DNA from: JACCTH01 sp963761985 | Lineage (GTDB): Bacteria; Actinomycetota; Acidimicrobiia; Spongiisociales; ZC4RG35 | NCBI GenBank assembly: GCA_963761985.1 | Contig: CAVXIT010000013.1 | Location: forward strand, 310,001-374,000 | Reading direction: 5' to 3' | Length of the DNA stretch: 64,000 nucleotides | Shown here: one piece after another, positions 59,725-64,000 of the stretch | Numbering within the stretch: the first letter of the stretch is position 1 | How the letters are laid out: every line of letters starts with the position of its first letter | Program-made: the position numbers and the translations under genes | The notes under the pieces: generated by a model | What the model was told of the DNA's origin: nothing | What the model saw: only the letters and a program-made list of their open reading frames with translations | The model's database searches: none

Positions 59725-61610
59725 TGAGCCAGCTCCTCTGGGTGATCATCGCGCTGCCGCTGGCTAGCGCGGTTCTGCTCCATTTCGCTGGTCGTCGAAT
59801 CGGTGAGCCGCGTGCCGGCTATCTCGCGACGCTCGCCGTAGCCGGGTCGTTCGCTCTTGCGCTCGGCGCGGCGTTGCCCTTCTTCCAAGGCGATTCCCAC
59901 GGTGTGACGGTTCGGATCTGGGAGTGGATGCCGGCGATCGGTGCGACGCTTGAAATCAATTGGGATCCGCTCGCCGCGCTGATGACCCTGATCATCACCG
60001 GTGTCGGCGCGTTGATCCACCTTTATGCGATCGGATACATGCATGGCGAGCCCCGGTTCTCGCGGTTCTTCGTCTATCTGAACCTTTTCGTCGCCTCGAT
60101 GCTGACCCTCGTGTTGGCGGGCAACTTCGCCATGCTCTTCATGGGGTGGGAGCTCGTTGGTCTGTGCTCGTTCCTCCTTATCTCGTTCTGGTCGACCCGT
60201 CCTTCTGCCAACGCTGCCGGGAAGAAAGCGTTCGTCGTCAACCGGATCGGCGACTTCGGCTTCCTGGTGGGGTTGATGCTGATCTTCGCCAGCTTTCAGA
60301 CGCTCTCGTTCGCAGGAGTCTTCGAGCGCGCCGAGGAAGTGTTGAGCCCCGGGATGGCGACGGCGATCGGGCTACTCATCTTGCTCGGGGCAGTCGGAAA
60401 GTCCGCGCAGATACCTCTTTACGTCTGGCTGCCGGACGCCATGGAGGGGCCCACTCCCGTTTCTGCCCTCATCCACGCCGCCACCATGGTGACCGCCGGG
60501 GTCTATGTGATTGCCCGCTGCGCGGTGATCTTCGAGATCTCGCCCGTTGCCGGCCCGGTTGTAGCCACCGTCGGGGCCGCCACCGCGCTGTGGGCGGCAA
60601 CCATTGCGATGGCGCAGAAGGACATCAAACGCGTCCTTGCCTATTCGACCATCTCCCAACTCGGCTACATGTTTCTCGCGGTGGGGGCGGCCGGCCATGT
60701 GGCGGGTGTTTTCCATCTCATGACGCATGCATTTTTCAAGGCGCTTCTCTTCCTCGGCGCCGGCTCGGTGATTCATGGCTTAGGCGATGAACAGAACATG
60801 GAAAAGATGGGCGGGCTCCGTAAGGCGATGCCCATCACCGCTGCCACGATGCTCGTCGGCACTATCGCGATCTCCGGGATCCCGCCGCTGGCCGGGTTCT
60901 GGTCGAAAGACGAGATTCTCGGGGTCGCTTTCGCCCGCGGAGGCTGGTTCTGGATCCTTTGGATCATGGGGCTCGTCACCGCCCTCCTGACCGCGTTCTA
61001 TATGACGCGCCAGTTCGTCCTCGTCTTCCTGGGTGAGCCGCGCTGGTCGGAAGGAGTGCATCCGCACGAGTCTCGGCGCACGATGACGTTGCCACTGGTG
61101 GCGCTCGCCGGACTGTCGATTGTCGGCGGCTTCCTCAACACGCCTTTCCGGACTGCCCTCGAGCACTTCCTCGAGCCATCGTTTGAACTCGTTGCGCTGA
61201 CCCACCCTCCAGAGGGATTAGGCATGTTCGCTCTACTGGCCGGTCTCTCCACGATGGCGGGTCTCGCCGGGGTAGCTGCGGCCTTTCTCACCTACAACCG
61301 CCCCGCCGAACTTTGGCGCCGGTTCGAAGCGGCCTTCGGCAAGATTTGGGCCTTGTGGGCGGAGGGCTATCGGATCGACGATCTCTACGGGGCGACCCTG
61401 GTGAAACCGGGCCTGAGGATGGCCGAGGACGCCGCTTTTCGTTTCGACACCCCGATCATCGATGGAGCCGTCAACGGTGCCGGCCGGCTGGTGCGCGCCG
61501 TCGCCACGAGAGGTCGAGGCTTGCAAACGGGCATGGTTCGCAGTTATGGCGCGCTGTTCGCGGCCGGAACGGTCGCCGTGATCGGCTGGATCATCTGGCG
61601 GGGTGCCTGA
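59724..61610 (+). CDS. nuoL: NADH-quinone oxidoreductase subunit L (antiporter-like)
   Basis: 628 aa from ATG 59724, which overlaps the nuoK stop (TGATG). The antiporter core is intact: Glu in FMGWELVGLCSFLLISFW, Lys in GAVGKSAQIPLYVWLPDAMEGPTPVSALIHAATMV (as GKSAQIPLYVWLPDAMEGP), His in MTHAFFKALLFLGAGSVIH. The long lateral helix lies in the C-terminal third. One proton channel. Confidence 0.95.
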   Translation: MSQLLWVIIALPLASAVLLHFAGRRIGEPRAGYLATLAVAGSFALALGAALPFFQGDSHGVTVRIWEWMPAIGATLEINWDPLAALMTLIITGVGALIHLYAIGYMHGEPRFSRFFVYLNLFVASMLTLVLAGNFAMLFMGWELVGLCSFLLISFWSTRPSANAAGKKAFVVNRIGDFGFLVGLMLIFASFQTLSFAGVFERAEEVLSPGMATAIGLLILLGAVGKSAQIPLYVWLPDAMEGPTPVSALIHAATMVTAGVYVIARCAVIFEISPVAGPVVATVGAATALWAATIAMAQKDIKRVLAYSTISQLGYMFLAVGAAGHVAGVFHLMTHAFFKALLFLGAGSVIHGLGDEQNMEKMGGLRKAMPITAATMLVGTIAISGIPPLAGFWSKDEILGVAFARGGWFWILWIMGLVTALLTAFYMTRQFVLVFLGEPRWSEGVHPHESRRTMTLPLVALAGLSIVGGFLNTPFRTALEHFLEPSFELVALTHPPEGLGMFALLAGLSTMAGLAGVAAAFLTYNRPAELWRRFEAAFGKIWALWAEGYRIDDLYGATLVKPGLRMAEDAAFRFDTPIIDGAVNGAGRLVRAVATRGRGLQTGMVRSYGALFAAGTVAVIGWIIWRGA

Positions 61611-63144
61611 GGTGTTGACCGGATTGATATTGCTCCCCGCACTTGGGGCGGTCTTGATGGCGCTGATCCCCAGTCGCCGGAAGGAATTGTTCCTACCCCT
61701 GGGAGTTGCGGCCTCAATGGCTCCGTTGACCCTGGCCGTGTTCGTCTTCACTTCTTTCGTTTCCGGCGAACCCGGGTTTCAGATGGTCGAGCGCGAGATT
61801 TGGTATCAGCCCTGGGGGCTTTCCTGGTATGTCGGCATCGACGGGATTTCCCTTCCCCTCGTCGTGATGACGGCACTGCTGGTTCCGATCGTCCTCGCCG
61901 CCTCCACTGCAATCACGCATCGATTGAAGGAATTCGTGATGTACACCCTCTTGCTCGAAGCGGGTTTGATCGGCGTGTTTCTCGCTCTCGATTTGTTTCT
62001 GTTCTTTGTCTTCTTCGAAGCGATCCTCATTCCCATGTATTTCATCATCGGGATATGGGGAGGCGAGAGACGGGTCTATGCCGCCATCAAGTTCTTCCTT
62101 TACACCGCGTTCGGGTCGGCGTTGATGCTGGCGGCGATCATCGCCCTAGCAGTCCTCGAACAGCGCCAAACCGGAGTGACTTCGTTCGCCTACACGGACC
62201 TGCTCGATCTCAGCCTGAACCCCACGACGGCGCGATGGCTATTCGGAGCCTTTGCCCTGGCCTTCGCCATCAAAGTGCCGATGTTCCCGCTCCACACCTG
62301 GCTGCCCGATGCTCATGTCGAGGCGCCGACCGCCGGATCAGTTTTGCTGGCTGCAGTCCTGTTGAAACTGGGAACCTACGGGCTGGTCCGCTTCAACCTC
62401 GGACTCTTCCCTCAAGCGTCGGTGGACTTTGTTCCGGTGATGGCGGTGCTGGCGGTGATTGGCATCGTCTACGGGGCGGTCGTGGCCATCGTCCAACCCG
62501 ATCTGAAGAAACTCGTCGCGTATTCGTCGGTGTCGCACCTCGGATTCATCGTGTTGGGCACCTTCGCCCTCACCTCAGGCGGATTGGTGGGAGGTTTGAT
62601 CCAAAACATCAATCACGGCATCACCACCGGAGCACTGTTCCTCCTGGTGGGCATGATTTACGACCGACGGCACACGAAACGCATCGCGGACTTCGGCGGC
62701 CTCAGCCAGGTCATGCCGATCTTTGCCGGCGTGTTCCTATTCACCGCATTCGCCTCGATCGGTTTGCCGGGACTGAACGGATTCATCGGCGAGTTCATGG
62801 TCTTGATTGGCTCATTCCCAACTCTGCCGGTGTACACGATCGTCGCGGCTTCGGGGGTCGTCCTGGCGGCGATCTATCTCCTCTGGGCATATGAGCGGGC
62901 GTTCACTGGTATCCCCGACAAGCCCGAGAACCAGGGCCTGACCGACCTCAACTTGCGGGAGAAGCTGATCCTCGCTCCGCTGGTCATCCTCATGCTTGTC
63001 CTGGGCCTCTACCCGAAGGTGCTGCTCGATCGCGTCCAGCCCTCAGCCGAGGCGATCCTCGATCGCATCGAGGCCTCGACGGACTACGTGGTGCCTGAGC
63101 CCGGCCGCATCGAGCATGTGCTGGTGATGGGGGAGGGCGAGTGA
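61603..63144 (+). CDS. nuoM: NADH-quinone oxidoreductase subunit M (antiporter-like)
   Basis: 513 aa if the GTG at 61603 is used; GTG 61612 would also suit (VLTGLILLPALG). Conserved Glu in FVFFEAILIPMYFIIGIWGG, Lys in AFAIKVPMFPLHTWLPDAHVEAPT and the second Lys in VQPDLKKLVAYSSVSHLGFI are intact. Overlaps both neighbours (nuoL by 8 nt, nuoN by GTGA). Confidence 0.95.
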   Translation: MPEVLTGLILLPALGAVLMALIPSRRKELFLPLGVAASMAPLTLAVFVFTSFVSGEPGFQMVEREIWYQPWGLSWYVGIDGISLPLVVMTALLVPIVLAASTAITHRLKEFVMYTLLLEAGLIGVFLALDLFLFFVFFEAILIPMYFIIGIWGGERRVYAAIKFFLYTAFGSALMLAAIIALAVLEQRQTGVTSFAYTDLLDLSLNPTTARWLFGAFALAFAIKVPMFPLHTWLPDAHVEAPTAGSVLLAAVLLKLGTYGLVRFNLGLFPQASVDFVPVMAVLAVIGIVYGAVVAIVQPDLKKLVAYSSVSHLGFIVLGTFALTSGGLVGGLIQNINHGITTGALFLLVGMIYDRRHTKRIADFGGLSQVMPIFAGVFLFTAFASIGLPGLNGFIGEFMVLIGSFPTLPVYTIVAASGVVLAAIYLLWAYERAFTGIPDKPENQGLTDLNLREKLILAPLVILMLVLGLYPKVLLDRVQPSAEAILDRIEASTDYVVPEPGRIEHVLVMGEGE

Positions 63145-64000
63145 TTCAGCCGCCCGAGATCAACTGGTTTGCGCTCCTGCCGATGATCGCCTTGGGCCTC
63201 GGCGCAGCCCTGGTGCTGCTGGTTGACGTCCAGCTGAAGCCGCATCCCCGCTGGCTGGTGCGACTCGGCGTGGCCATCCTTGTCGCCACCGCGGGCGGGT
63301 CATTGCTCCAGGGGTGGTGGCTGCGACGGCTTGAAGCGGGCGAGGTCACCGGGACCGTGACGCCTTTTGGTGCTTTGCTCATCATGGATCGCTTTGCGAT
63401 TTTCGGCACACTCTTATTGGTGGCGATTGCGATCCTGAGCCTCGGCGCCGGTCAACGATTCCTGGTGAGCCTCGGCCGCCGCGCGGCGGAGGCAATCGCG
63501 CTCCTGCTCCTCTCGACCGCCGGCTTTGCTCTTCTTTTGTCGACGACGCAATTGGTGATGATGTTTCTTGGCCTCGAGATCGGCTCGATCAGCTTGTACG
63601 TAGTCGCCGGGCTTTCCCGGCAGGAGCGCCAGTCGGAAGAGGCGGCAATCAAATACTTCCTCCTGGGATCCTTCGCATCTGCGATTTTTATCTACGGAGT
63701 CGCGTTGGTCTTTGCCGCCACAGGTTCGCTGCAGCTATTTGAACAACAACAGCTCCTGCGCCAAGTGATCTTTTTCAAGCCCGGTGTGCTGCTGGTTGGA
63801 CTGGCCCTCTTGATTGTGGGGCTCGCCTTCAAAGTGACGGCCGCGCCATTTCACGGTTGGGCGCCGGATGTCTATCAGGGTGCACCCGCCGGCATGGTCG
63901 GCTTCATGGCCGCGGCCGCGAAGGTCGGCGGATTCGCTGCGCTGGCCCGGATCATGGCAACCGCCTTCGAGGGATATATCGAGGTATGGGGAACCGTCGT
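63141..64000 (+). CDS. nuoN: NADH-quinone oxidoreductase subunit N (3' end outside window)
   Basis: 286 codons and two bases are present before the window ends; the frame is open from GTG 63141 (GTGA overlap with nuoM). The family pattern is visible as FLGLEIGSISLYVVAGL (Glu), EEAAIKYFLLGSFASAIFIYG and FKVTAAPFHGWAPDVYQGAP (Lys). Gene order and features show nuoN. About 40% of a typical nuoN is missing. Confidence 0.95.
   Translation, partial: MIQPPEINWFALLPMIALGLGAALVLLVDVQLKPHPRWLVRLGVAILVATAGGSLLQGWWLRRLEAGEVTGTVTPFGALLIMDRFAIFGTLLLVAIAILSLGAGQRFLVSLGRRAAEAIALLLLSTAGFALLLSTTQLVMMFLGLEIGSISLYVVAGLSRQERQSEEAAIKYFLLGSFASAIFIYGVALVFAATGSLQLFEQQQLLRQVIFFKPGVLLVGLALLIVGLAFKVTAAPFHGWAPDVYQGAPAGMVGFMAAAAKVGGFAALARIMATAFEGYIEVWGTV

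Overview
The window is 64 kb of high-GC, gene-dense bacterial DNA with many 4-nt start/stop overlaps and many GTG and TTG starts. Gene content points to Actinomycetota. The markers are an MshA-like glycosyltransferase, an RsiG-type c-di-GMP-binding anti-sigma factor, a class II ribonucleotide reductase with NrdR boxes, a MenJ-like quinone reductase and Rex. A deep lineage such as Acidimicrobiia is my inference; there is no rRNA in the window to place it. I found no tRNA, rRNA, CRISPR array or insertion sequence.

Layout. (1) 1-4 kb: the 3' part of a fused KAS III/heme-oxygenase-like enzyme, an unknown partner gene, a RidA/DUF1304 pair and a membrane protein. (2) 4-8.4 kb: nrdJ carrying a 295-aa intein, preceded by a readable promoter and two NrdR boxes. 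(3) 8.4-24.6 kb: mixed accessory genes (methyltransferases, MFS exporter, YceI protein, Thr-rich surface protein coupled to a histidine kinase, Gfo/Idh/MocA oxidoreductase, HPPD). A decayed Ca2+/H+ antiporter and a frameshifted alpha/beta-hydrolase-like gene lie among them. (4) 24.6-31 kb: a co-directional run with a MoaD-membrane fusion, M23 peptidase, RsiG homologue, asparaginase, GNAT protein and MshA-like glycosyltransferase. It is followed by a 530-bp intergenic region with a cluster of DnaA-box-like 9-mers and a GC-rich hairpin cassette. (5) 31.4-33.2 kb: a Clp1-type P-loop kinase divergent from a SAM hydroxide adenosyltransferase. (6) 33.5-48.3 kb: respiratory accessory genes. (7) 48.4-64 kb: the complete nuoABCD-EFGHIJKLMN set, with nuoN cut by the window end.

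The respiratory genes fit one system. Complex I (nuo) reduces menaquinone, and a MenJ-like reductase may tailor the quinone tail. A cytochrome b/Rieske/cytochrome c operon (38.9-44.7 kb) would oxidise menaquinol; it also carries a two-cluster ferredoxin and two extra membrane proteins. Rex lies convergent with this operon and could sense NADH/NAD+ for it. On the opposite strand is an operon of a CcoN-like protein, a CcoO-like cytochrome c and a second cytochrome c. The CcoN-like protein has lost the histidines that bind hemes and CuB.

The strongest candidate for something undescribed is this pair of operons. Three of their proteins (the two c-type cytochromes on the minus strand and the cytochrome b C-terminal subunit on the plus strand) begin with the same short helical module followed by an Ala/Pro/Glu-rich linker. 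This suggests they dock on a common partner.

Frameshifts in the window fall in accessory genes (chaA, the large hydrolase-like gene, a membrane-anchored protein inside the respiratory region, dinB), while more than 20 kb of respiratory genes and nrdJ are intact. That favours real gene decay over random sequencing error, though single indels at short homopolymers cannot be resolved from one sequence.
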